This document shows positions 19,664 to 27,521 of a stretch of 64,000 nucleotides of DNA, piece by piece. The notes under the pieces were generated by a model. It had not been told where the DNA came from. It made no database searches and worked only from the letters and a program-made list of their open reading frames with translations. The number at the start of each line of letters is the position of its first letter. Within the stretch, counting starts at the first letter, position 1. The position numbers were made by a program, and so were the translations under genes. The stretch comes from JASJBU01 sp963797085 (GTDB taxonomy: Bacteria > Pseudomonadota > Gammaproteobacteria > Chromatiales > Chromatiaceae), in the NCBI GenBank assembly GCA_963797085.1, contig CAWCOA010000006.1:310001-374000 (forward strand), written 5' to 3'.

Positions 19664-20909
19664 TCATACTTTGAATCGTGCAACCAAGTGGTTGAGTTCT
19701 TTCGCCTTATTGGTCATTGAGGCAGAGGCGGCGGATGTCTTTTCGGCCAGTGCGGCGTTTTGTTGGGTGGTCTCATCCATTGAGGTGACCGCCTGTTTGA
19801 TCTGATCGATCCCCGCGGACTGCTCAGCGCTGGCGGCGGCGATCTCGGCAATGATGTCACCGACTTTTTTCACCGCATTGACGATCTCACTCAGTGTGGC
19901 GCCGGATTCATTGACCAACTCGGCGCCCAACTGGACCCTTTCTCTGGAATCCTTGATCAACTCCTTGATCTCTTTGGCGGCGCTGGCGCTAGGTCCTGCC
20001 AGGTTTCTTACCTCCGTAGCCACCACGGCGAATCCCCGGCCTTGTTCACCGGCCCGTACCGCTTCTACTGAGGCATTCAGCGCCAGCAGATTGGTCTGAA
20101 AGGTAATGTGAACAGTGCCCTGGATAATCTGCGGGGCATTCTCGAGCGATTGGGTCAGGTCGCCTTGGGCTATCGTACCCAGGACTTCCGGCAGGTCATT
20201 GAAGATCTGTTCGACCTGATCGATCAGGGCGTTGATGCCCAGGCCGAGTTTTTCAAAGAAGCCGTGCTTGTCTGTCAGGTTGATGCGTTGTGACAGATCC
20301 CCTTCCTGAGCGGCCGCGACAATCAGTTCCACCTCGGCTTCGACTGCGACTTTAGTGGTGCGGTCGGTCCATTCCACAGCGGTACCCAGGCGTTCACCCT
20401 GGTCATTGGTGACCGGATTGGCGACGATGCGCATGGGTTCTGCCGCCGGGCTTTATCTCTCCTTCGTAGCGGCTTTCAAGGGATGCCGGCGGGTTGGCCT
20501 GATGTTCGGGGTTTTGGTGGAAGGCATCGATACTGCCGCCAACCAGCGCCTCGTTGCGGAAGTTGGGCAGGTCCTTTTGGATATCTTCCTCGGCTTCCTG
20601 GAAGCGTTGATGGGCTGAATTATTCATGTAGAAGATATTTCGTTCGAGTACCTGGACCTGCATGTTTGTGCGATGAATATCATCGACCACGGCGAGCATG
20701 CCCGTTGAGGTATAAGTAAGATCCTTGTCCGCCTTGACAATATGGCTCTCGGTGGTTCGTGAGTTTTTCACGCCTGTGCCTGACTTTGTTACCACTGCCG
20801 AAAAACCATCGTTCAAGCTGCTGAAGGAAAAGACTGCCAGGGCGAGTGCCGCTGTGAGGAGAAGGCATATGATGATGCCACCACCCAGCAGTTTTAGTTT
20901 AATGGTCAT
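19664..20909 (-). pseudogene. Broken PAS-containing methyl-accepting chemotaxis protein
   Basis: Two overlapping frames form one decayed chemoreceptor. The 5' part (20909 to about 20430) encodes a TM helix at 8-30, a short periplasmic stretch and the start of a PAS-like region ending ESRYEGEIKPGGRT. A +1 insertion of C near 20435 shifts the frame, and the 3' part continues MRIVANPVTNDQGERLGTAVEW. The signalling half is internally deleted. After LENAPQIIQGT it jumps straight to ITFQTNLLALNA and AGEQGRGFAVVATEVRNL, losing the first methylation helix and half of the hairpin. The receptor tip is partly kept but normal signalling is unlikely. Confidence 0.8.
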
Positions 20910-21018
20910 GATTTACCTCAGTTGACCTTGCTTGCTTTTGATCGATTGCAGATACTCGAATGAGAATTCAGATGGCGCCGAAAATGAATAAAGCAAATCC
21001 TGACACCACTGAGCCCCG

Positions 21019-21534
21019 CTACTTGGCAGTCTCTTTCTCGTACATGCCAACAGCATTATTCATTTCTTTCAGCAGTGGTAGATTAGTTTGAGCCAGTAGA
21101 CTGAGTTTTTCTTTTGGGATGTCATTGGTTTTGTAGTCTGCGCCGTATTCAACAATGGGTTTGAGCTTGGTCCAGAGTCCATTGACTACACCCAGCTGGT
21201 CACGAATATGTTGAGGCTTGTCTGCCGGTAAACCGTGGGTTTCGTCACCGTCAAGCAGGCCCTTAAGGATATGTTGGAACAGGCTATAGGTTTCCAATAA
21301 TGAGAGTTTGTTGTCTCCTCGCTCATGTCCGTATGCCACCAACAGAAATTCCTTTCTCATTTTCTGGGACAGCATGCGTTGTTTGCCGGAAAGATTCAGG
21401 ACTACACCGTATTCAGCAGATGTGGGGCCTTCCGCAAAGAGGACTCCAGGGCTGACCATGATCAGTATTAGTGAAAGGAAAACAGTGACAAATCCATTAT
21501 GGAAATTAGGGTGATGGTTCAGGGTTGTTCGCAT
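21019..21534 (-). CDS. Secreted protein with PilJ-type N-terminal (type IV pili transducer) domain
   Basis: 171 aa. A signal peptide (about 1-34, ending LLFAEG) is followed by a helical domain with NLSGKQRMLSQKMRKEFLLVAYG. That is the hallmark of the PilJ_N / nitrate-sensor-like helical bundle found at the N-termini of chemoreceptors. No signalling domain follows, so it is a stand-alone periplasmic sensor-like protein. The IS630 element sits only 7 bp upstream of its ATG and has replaced its original promoter region. It may be a former partner of the broken chemoreceptor next door. Confidence 0.75.
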   Translation of the reverse strand: MRTTLNHHPNFHNGFVTVFLSLILIMVSPGVLFAEGPTSAEYGVVLNLSGKQRMLSQKMRKEFLLVAYGHERGDNKLSLLETYSLFQHILKGLLDGDETHGLPADKPQHIRDQLGVVNGLWTKLKPIVEYGADYKTNDIPKEKLSLLAQTNLPLLKEMNNAVGMYEKETAK

Positions 21535-21541
21535 ACGACTA

Positions 21542-21566
21542 GTACTCCAACAATTATTGCTTTGAT
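21542..21566 (+). repeat. IS630 left terminal inverted repeat
   Basis: Starts GTACTCCA and matches the reverse complement of the right end in about 17 of 25 positions, with the outer 10 bases (GTACTCCA and onward) best conserved. It is preceded by target TA at 21540-21541. Confidence 0.85.
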
Positions 21567-21626
21567 GAATAATTAATGTAATCTCTTAAGTATTATTCTC
21601 AACCAGATGATACATAGAGACAAGAC

Positions 21627-22088
21627 ATGCCGGCAAAGAAATACCGAGTAAAGCTAACAGAAGCGGAACGTGATCATTTAACGCAGCAGATATCAAGAGG
21701 GAAAATTGCGGCTCGCAAACTGACCCACGCGCAAGTATTGCTCCATGCAGACGAAGCAACAGCCACAGAGTCATTGAAAGATGCGGACATAGCGAAAGCC
21801 GTACACATCAGCCGGTTGACAGTAGAAAGGGTGCGCAAACGGTTTGTTGAAGAAGGTTTAGAGTCAGCACTCAATCCCAAAGTCCAGACACGACGACGAG
21901 CAAAAAAGCTGGATGGAGAAGCCGAAGCTTTTTTGGTGGCAACCGCCTGTTCAGCCGCACCGACAGGGCATAATGACTGGACGATGCAGTTATTGGCAGA
22001 TCGACTGGTTGAATGCGATATCGTCGACTCGGTATCAGGAGAAACTGTTCGGAAAACATTAAAAAAAACCAACTTAAACCTTGGTTAA
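21627..22088 (+). CDS. IS630 transposase ORF A (helix-turn-helix part)
   Basis: 153 aa. The N-terminal part of an IS630 transposase, with a helix-turn-helix-like region (DADIAKAVHISRLTVERVRKRF, about 50-72) that binds the element ends. It ends at a stop soon after the A8 run at 22061-22068. There the frame reads TTA AAA AAA ACC, a classic A AAA AAA slip site giving -1 shift into ORF B. Weak ribosome site. Confidence 0.88.
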   Translation: MPAKKYRVKLTEAERDHLTQQISRGKIAARKLTHAQVLLHADEATATESLKDADIAKAVHISRLTVERVRKRFVEEGLESALNPKVQTRRRAKKLDGEAEAFLVATACSAAPTGHNDWTMQLLADRLVECDIVDSVSGETVRKTLKKTNLNLG

Positions 22089-22774
22089 AAGCCTGTTGGG
22101 TTATCCCTCCAAAGGCAAATGCAGATTTTGTCTGTGCCATGGAGGATATCCTGGAGGTCTATCAACGAACTTATGATGAGCATGAAGTCTTGGTTTGCAT
22201 GGATGAAACCAGTAAACAACACGTGAAAGAAACGCGTATTCCATTAGCCCCGAAAGCCGGTAAGCTGGAAAGGTATGATTATGAGTATGAAAGGAATGGG
22301 GTGAGCAACCTGTTCATGCTATCTGCGCCTCTTGAAGGATGGCGACACGTAAAGGTCACGGATCGGCATACCAAAATAGATTGGGCACAGTTAATCAAAG
22401 AGTTAGTTGATGAGCACTTTCCGGGTAAAAAAATCATACTGGTTATGGATAATTTGAATACCCATAAACTCAGTTCTTTATACGCAGCCTTTGAACCCGA
22501 GGAAGCCAGGCGAATTGCTGAACATTTAGAGATCCATTACACGCCGAAGCATGGTAGCTGGCTGGATATGGCAGAGATAGAAATTGGCGTAATGAGCCGT
22601 CAGTGCCTGAATAGAAGAATACCTGACCAGAAAACATTGCGGGCTGAAATAACCGCATGGCAAGACACAACGAAATCAAAAAGCTATTCGTGTGAACTGG
22701 CGATTTACCACCCAAGATGCACGGATAAAATTAAAATCACTTTATCCATCAATCCAAAGTTGATGGAGTACTAG
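22013..22774 (+). CDS. IS630 transposase ORF B (DDE catalytic part)
   Basis: Catalytic part of the transposase, read by -1 frameshift at 22061-22068, so its own apparent start at 22013 is probably unused. The acidic triad is visible: VCMDETSKQH (first Asp), ILVMDNLNTHK (second Asp) and WLDMAEIEIG (Glu). PKHGSWLDMAE is typical of IS630. The last codon is TAC and the stop is TAG, whose first two bases are the TA target duplication outside the element. Confidence 0.9.
   Translation: MRYRRLGIRRNCSENIKKNQLKPWLKACWVIPPKANADFVCAMEDILEVYQRTYDEHEVLVCMDETSKQHVKETRIPLAPKAGKLERYDYEYERNGVSNLFMLSAPLEGWRHVKVTDRHTKIDWAQLIKELVDEHFPGKKIILVMDNLNTHKLSSLYAAFEPEEARRIAEHLEIHYTPKHGSWLDMAEIEIGVMSRQCLNRRIPDQKTLRAEITAWQDTTKSKSYSCELAIYHPRCTDKIKITLSINPKLMEY
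22747..22771 (-). repeat. IS630 right terminal inverted repeat
   Basis: Ends TGGAGTAC on the plus strand, the complement of the left end, followed by target TA at 22772-22773. Confidence 0.85.
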
Positions 22775-22966
22775 TCTCCGACTTTGAGAACAACAGGTGA
22801 TTCCTAATGAAATCGAGATTCCATGATGTCTAGTGAGGTTTGGACTTTCTGCGTGTAGGCGGTGACTGGTTGGACTTTAGTTCTTGTAAGAGACACAGAT
22901 TTTTACCTGCATTACATCCGGAGACGAGAAGGATGAAAGATGTCGTCATTATTGAACGGTTTGCAC

Positions 22967-22994
22967 TTGACTCTGGTTATTTTGTCCCTATTAT
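22967..22994 (+). promoter_or_regulatory. Sigma-70-type promoter of groESL
   Basis: TTGACT (22967-22972), 16-bp spacer, TATTAT (22989-22994), directly abutting the CIRCE operator. No clear sigma-32 promoter was seen in the 300 bp before groES. The rest of 22775-22966 holds no gene; it contains the severed former upstream region of the PilJ-N-type gene. Confidence 0.6.
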
Positions 22995-23020
22995 TAGCAC
23001 TCAGATTGGGTGAGTGCTAA
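22994..23020 (+). promoter_or_regulatory. CIRCE operator (HrcA repressor binding site)
   Basis: TTAGCACTC, 9-bp spacer, GAGTGCTAA: a perfect match to the CIRCE consensus. It overlaps the -10 box and probable start of transcription of groESL, so HrcA repression relieved by heat or misfolded protein is expected. hrcA itself is not in the window. Confidence 0.93.
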
Positions 23021-23081
23021 CAGCTCGCCTGGAGAAAAAATTGTATTTCCCATTCATAACCAATTCAGGAGAACTCAGTAG

Positions 23082-23372
23082 ATGAATATTCGTCCACTGC
23101 ATGATCGTGTGATCGTTCGTCGTATGGAAGAAGAACGCACTAGCCCAGGTGGGATTGTGCTCCCAGATGCAGCCACCGAGAAGCCGGTAGAGGGTGAAGT
23201 GCTCGCGGTCGGCAACGGCAAGGTCAACGACAAAGGCGAAGTGCACCCGCTGGAAGTTAAGGTCGGTGACAAGGTGCTGTTTGGCAAATACTCCGGTACC
23301 GAGGTCAAGGTTGGTGGAGAAGAGGTTCTGGTGATGCGTGAAGAAGACATCATGGGTGTCATTGAAAACTAG
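23082..23372 (+). CDS. groES: Co-chaperonin GroES
   Basis: 96 aa, standard. It caps the GroEL folding chamber. MNIRPLHDRVIVRRMEEE, the mobile-loop region SPGGIVLPDAATEKP and GDKVLFGKYSGTEV are family signatures. An AGGAG ribosome site lies before the ATG. It is 61 bp downstream of the CIRCE site and 77 bp upstream of groEL in one operon. Confidence 0.98.
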   Translation: MNIRPLHDRVIVRRMEEERTSPGGIVLPDAATEKPVEGEVLAVGNGKVNDKGEVHPLEVKVGDKVLFGKYSGTEVKVGGEEVLVMREEDIMGVIEN

Positions 23373-23449
23373 ATCATCAATACCGCTTTCTGTCAGGCAA
23401 GCTGCTTAGCAGAGTGGCAATTTTCACACTTTCCAAGGAATTAAGATAA

Positions 23450-25102
23450 ATGACTGCAAAAGAAGTTAAATTTGGGGATGACGCTCGTAAACGCATGATG
23501 AAAGGCGTCAATGTTCTTGCCAATGCCGTTAAGGCGACGCTGGGTCCCAAGGGGCGCAACGTCGTGCTGGAGAAGTCCTTCGGCGCTCCCACCGTCACCA
23601 AAGATGGCGTCTCAGTGGCCAAGGAGATCGAGCTGGCCGACAAGTTCGAGAACATGGGGGCACAGATGGTTAAAGAGGTCGCCTCTCAGACCTCTGATGT
23701 AGCGGGCGATGGCACCACTACGGCTACCGTTTTGGCTCAGGCCATGGTGCGCGAGGGCCTGAAGGCCGTGGCTGCCGGCATGAATCCGATGGACCTCAAA
23801 CGCGGTATTGATCAATCCGTAATAGCTGCGGTGGAAGAGCTGAAGAAGATCTCCCGCCCCTGTTCCGACGACAAAGAGATCGCCCAGGTCGGCGCGATCT
23901 CCGCCAACTCCGATGAAAACATTGGCGACATCATCGCCGAGGCGATGCAGAAAGTGGGCAAGGAGGGTGTCATCACCGTGGAAGAGGGTACCGCGCTGGA
24001 CAATGAGCTGGACGTGGTCGAGGGCATGCAGTTTGACCGTGGCTACCTCTCTCCCTACTTCGTTAACAACCAGGCAAACATGACCGCCGAATTGGAAGAG
24101 CCCTACATCCTGTTGCACGACAAGAAGATCTCCAATATCCGTGAGTTACTGCCGGTACTGGAGGCCGTCGCCAAGTCGGGTAAGCCTCTGCTGATTATTG
24201 CTGAGGATGTGGAAGGCGAGGCCCTGGCCACCCTGGTGGTCAACACCCTGCGGGGCATCGTCAAGGTCGCTGCTGTGAAGGCGCCGGGCTTTGGCGATCG
24301 TCGCAAAGCCATGCTGCAGGATATCGCGATCCTTACCGGCGCTACGGTGATTTCTGAAGAGGTAGGCCTCTCCCTGGAGAAAGCCAGCCTGCAGGAACTG
24401 GGTACCGCGAAGAAGATCGTGATAACCAAGGAAGAGACCACCCTCATTGACGGCGCCGGCGTCGAGAACGACATCAAGGCCCGGGTCGAGCAGATCCGCG
24501 CCCAGATTGAGGAGACCTCCTCCGACTATGACCGTGAAAAGCTGCAGGAGCGCGTGGCCAAACTGGCTGGCGGTGTGGCTGTAATCAAAGTGGGTGCCTC
24601 CACTGAAATTGAAATGAAGGAGAAGAAAGCGCGTGTAGAAGATGCCCTGCACGCCACCCGTGCGGCCGTCGAAGAAGGCGTGGTGCCTGGCGGTGGTGTG
24701 GCCCTGGTACGTGCGCTGCAGGCCTTGGGCGAACTTACCGGTGAAAACCACGATCAGGATGTAGGCATCACAATCGGTCGTCGTTCCATGGAGGAGCCTC
24801 TGCGTCAAATCGTCGCCAACGCGGGCGGTGAGGCTTCCGTGGTACTCAATAAGGTGGAGGAGGGCGAAGGCAACTATGGTTTCAACGCCGCCACCGACGA
24901 GTATGGCGACATGGTGGAGATGGGCATACTGGACCCGACCAAGGTAACCCGCACTGCGTTGCAGAATGCTTCCTCCATCGCTGGCCTGATGATTACCACC
25001 GAGTGCATGGTAGCTGAAGAGGCACAGGATGAGCCGGCAGCCCCGATGGGTGGCGACATGGGTGGTATGGGCGGTATGGGTGGCATGGGCGGCATGATGT
25101 AA
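23450..25102 (+). CDS. groEL: Chaperonin GroEL
   Basis: 550 aa, full length, ATP-driven 14-mer folding machine of the cytoplasm. KATLGPKGRNVVLEKSFGAPTVT lies at the ATP site, followed by VAGDGTTTATVLAQA with the catalytic Asp and AAVEEGVVPGGGVAL. The C-terminal Gly-Met repeat tail (GGMGGMGGMGGMM) is the usual mobile tail inside the cavity. Codons look more biased to C/G third positions than in neighbours, as expected for a highly expressed gene. Confidence 0.99.
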   Translation: MTAKEVKFGDDARKRMMKGVNVLANAVKATLGPKGRNVVLEKSFGAPTVTKDGVSVAKEIELADKFENMGAQMVKEVASQTSDVAGDGTTTATVLAQAMVREGLKAVAAGMNPMDLKRGIDQSVIAAVEELKKISRPCSDDKEIAQVGAISANSDENIGDIIAEAMQKVGKEGVITVEEGTALDNELDVVEGMQFDRGYLSPYFVNNQANMTAELEEPYILLHDKKISNIRELLPVLEAVAKSGKPLLIIAEDVEGEALATLVVNTLRGIVKVAAVKAPGFGDRRKAMLQDIAILTGATVISEEVGLSLEKASLQELGTAKKIVITKEETTLIDGAGVENDIKARVEQIRAQIEETSSDYDREKLQERVAKLAGGVAVIKVGASTEIEMKEKKARVEDALHATRAAVEEGVVPGGGVALVRALQALGELTGENHDQDVGITIGRRSMEEPLRQIVANAGGEASVVLNKVEEGEGNYGFNAATDEYGDMVEMGILDPTKVTRTALQNASSIAGLMITTECMVAEEAQDEPAAPMGGDMGGMGGMGGMGGMM

Positions 25103-25133
25103 AGCGCCCACCCTTACTCCAGCTACAGCCAAG

Positions 25134-25170
25134 AAAAGCCCCGCTCCTGTCAATAGGAGCGGGGCTTTTT
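25134..25170 (+). terminator. Rho-independent terminator after groEL
   Basis: Arms AAAAGCCCCGCTCCT and AGGAGCGGGGCTTTTT flank a 6-nt loop, giving a long GC-rich stem ending in a T-run 31 bp after the groEL stop. The A-run before the stem makes it potentially bidirectional. Confidence 0.93.
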
Positions 25171-25264
25171 GATTGGTAGGGCTTAATTTACGAGCATTTT
25201 GGACGATCTCCATAAAAGTTATAGGAAGAGGTCCCATGCTGGGGCTTCCCCACTGGAGAGAAAA

Positions 25265-27190
25265 ATGTTCCGGAATATCGGTATCACTACTCGGTTTGTC
25301 ACCGCCGCTGTTTTGGCCGTTGCGCTGGTCATGTCAATCACATTGCTCATCGCCTTTAACCACATGAGCGATATGCTGCGGTCGTCGGAAAAGGCCGAAA
25401 TGGAGGAAATCTTCGAGAATGTCATGGCCAGCGTCAACGCGGAGGGGCGGCTGGCCCAGGCGATGAGTGCATTGGTGGCGGGCATTCCTCAGGTACAACA
25501 GGCCTTCGCTGAGGGGGACAGGGATGCGCTGCAGGATTATTTTGCCAGTGGCTTCCCCATGTTGAAGAAGGATTATGGCGTGCGCCAGTTCCAGTTCCAC
25601 ACGCCGCCGGCGACCTCATTTCTTCGGGTCCATAAGTTGCAGAAGTACGGTGATGATCTTGCGTCATTTCGTCATACGGTAGTGGAGAGCAACCGGAGCA
25701 GATCCCCCATCAAAGGCATGGAGGTTGGGGTGGCCGGGCTGGGTGTGCGTGGCATCGTGCCAATGATGCATGCGGGGCGTCATGTGGGTTCCGTGGAATT
25801 TGGCATGTCCTTCGGGCAGGCTTTCTTTGATAGCTTCTCCCAGCTGCATGAAGTGGACCTTGCCCTCTACATTAAGCGCAACAGCAAGCTGAATGAATTT
25901 GCCTCGACGATGCAAAAGATTGCTTTATTGAGTGACGAGGAGCTTGGCGAGGTCTCTGAGGGTTCCGCGTATTTCTCCCATAATGAGTTGCTGGGAGAAG
26001 CGGTCAGTGTGTATGCCGATCTGGTTAACGACTATTCCGGTAAACCGATTGGGGTCCTGGTCGTCGCCAAGGATCATTCTGAATTCGTGGCCGCATTTAA
26101 CAAGCTGGCTTGGTTGATCATCGGTTTGGGGCTGATCTCGATTCTGGTAATTGGTGTATTGATGTGGTTTGTCAGTCAGGGTGTGGTTACCCCGATTCGA
26201 GTGGCGGCAGAGGCCATGGAGGGTATTGCTTCCGAGGAAGGCAATCTTGCCGTGCGGATGGCGGAAGAAGGTAGGGATGAAATCTCCCGATTGAGTCAGG
26301 CGTATAACCGTTTCGCAGAAAAAACCGAGAGACTGGTCGATCAGGTGGCCCATACGGCGAATGATCTGAGTTTGCGGGTTGAGCAATTTGTGGGTCTTGC
26401 AAGACATACCGATGCCGGGGTCAGAATACAGCACGAAAAAACCACCCAGGCCGCCACGGCAATGACTGAAATGTCTGCTACGGTGCATGAAGTGGCGCAG
26501 AACAGCGCCCATACGGCTGAGGCAGCATCCAAGGCGGATGAGCAAGCGAATTCGGGGCGAAATGTCGTTGACCATACACTGGAGAGCATCAACACACTGT
26601 CTACAGACGTAGGCCATGCGGTGGAGGTGGTCAAGCATGTTGAGGGTGACAGTGAGCGTATCGGATCGGTATTGGATGTCATCCGCGGCATCGCCGATCA
26701 GACCAATCTGCTGGCCTTGAATGCGGCCATCGAGGCAGCCAGGGCGGGCGAGCAGGGCCGTGGGTTTGCCGTGGTGGCCGATGAGGTCAGGACCCTGGCG
26801 AAACGGACTCAGGACTCCACTCAGGAAATCCAGGAAATGATCGAAAGCCTGCAAAATGGCGTAAGAAAGACGGTCAGTGTCATGGAGACAGGCAAGCAAC
26901 AGGCCGCGAGCAGTGTGCAGCAGGCAGCCAGGGCGCTTGATTCGTTAAATGAAATTACTCAGGCAGTGGACACCATCATGGCAATGAGTGCCCAGATTGC
27001 TACGGCGGCAGAAGAACAGAGTGCGGTGGCAGAGGATATCAATAGAAATATCATAGATATCACTCATGTGGCTGACGACACAGCGAATGATTCAGCAAGA
27101 ATTGCACAATCCAGTGAAGAGATGACTCATAGCGTGGAAGCCTTGATCAAACAGATCAGCCATTTTCAGACAAATAAACAGCGAGTTTAG
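25265..27190 (+). CDS. Methyl-accepting chemotaxis protein with dCache-type sensor
   Basis: 642 aa from ATG at 25265, chosen because GGAGAG lies 8 nt upstream; an earlier in-frame start at 25199 has no such site. TM1 (about 10-32) precedes a periplasmic sensor with FQFHTPPATSFLRVHKLQKYGDD and RHTVVESNRSRSPIKGMEVGVAGLGVRG, typical of the dCache_3-type double sensory domain. TM2, a HAMP domain and the cytoplasmic signalling hairpin with QTNLLALNAAIEAARAGEQGRGFAVVADEVR follow. It is an inner-membrane chemoreceptor signalling to CheA/CheW; the ligand is unknown. All parts are intact, unlike the receptor at 19664-20909. Confidence 0.93.
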   Translation: MFRNIGITTRFVTAAVLAVALVMSITLLIAFNHMSDMLRSSEKAEMEEIFENVMASVNAEGRLAQAMSALVAGIPQVQQAFAEGDRDALQDYFASGFPMLKKDYGVRQFQFHTPPATSFLRVHKLQKYGDDLASFRHTVVESNRSRSPIKGMEVGVAGLGVRGIVPMMHAGRHVGSVEFGMSFGQAFFDSFSQLHEVDLALYIKRNSKLNEFASTMQKIALLSDEELGEVSEGSAYFSHNELLGEAVSVYADLVNDYSGKPIGVLVVAKDHSEFVAAFNKLAWLIIGLGLISILVIGVLMWFVSQGVVTPIRVAAEAMEGIASEEGNLAVRMAEEGRDEISRLSQAYNRFAEKTERLVDQVAHTANDLSLRVEQFVGLARHTDAGVRIQHEKTTQAATAMTEMSATVHEVAQNSAHTAEAASKADEQANSGRNVVDHTLESINTLSTDVGHAVEVVKHVEGDSERIGSVLDVIRGIADQTNLLALNAAIEAARAGEQGRGFAVVADEVRTLAKRTQDSTQEIQEMIESLQNGVRKTVSVMETGKQQAASSVQQAARALDSLNEITQAVDTIMAMSAQIATAAEEQSAVAEDINRNIIDITHVADDTANDSARIAQSSEEMTHSVEALIKQISHFQTNKQRV

Positions 27191-27521
27191 GGCTGACAGG
27201 GTATGGCCCCTTGTTTTGGCTGCTCACGGTATGCTCTAGTTATTTGCAGTCATGGTGGCGGCTTGCATCATTGGTGATATCGAGTAATCCAATAACACAG
27301 CTATTCGCGTCTCAACTTCTTGACGAACGCAATATAACTGGTGGTTAACACCCCGGTTTTTTTATCCTGTTTAAGCTCCTCAGCATTTCAGGTAGTGTTA
27401 AATCATTGCAGTTATCCCAGTGTTTTTGCTCGAGCCACTATTAGATGGTTTTCACATTCGTGTCTTGGATGGATAATGCAACATTGTTGTGCCCTTCTAT
27501 GCCGAGAATCAGGAGTCACAG
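27191..27521 (+). other. Intergenic region between chemoreceptor and glnE
   Basis: 331 bp without a convincing gene. It holds the AGGAG ribosome site of glnE at 27511-27515. No strong terminator or clear promoter box could be identified. Short open frames here have no recognisable features. Confidence 0.5.

Larger units (their letters stand above)
21542..22771 (+). mobile_element. IS630-family insertion sequence, complete, 1230 bp
   Basis: The element runs between imperfect terminal inverted repeats that begin GTACTCCA at both ends. It is flanked by directly repeated TA (21540-21541 and 22772-22773), the target duplication specific to IS630/Tc1/mariner elements. It contains two overlapping transposase frames in a -1 relation joined at an A8 run. 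Both frames are undamaged, so the copy may be active. Removing it restores the sequence cgacTAgtctccgac. Confidence 0.92.

Noticed and set aside
24146..25237. 363-aa minus-strand open frame across groEL
   Set aside because: Antisense shadow of groEL caused by its strong codon bias; His-rich nonsense composition.
25925..26899. 324-aa minus-strand open frame in the chemoreceptor
   Set aside because: Antisense of a clear MCP frame with no recognisable domain.
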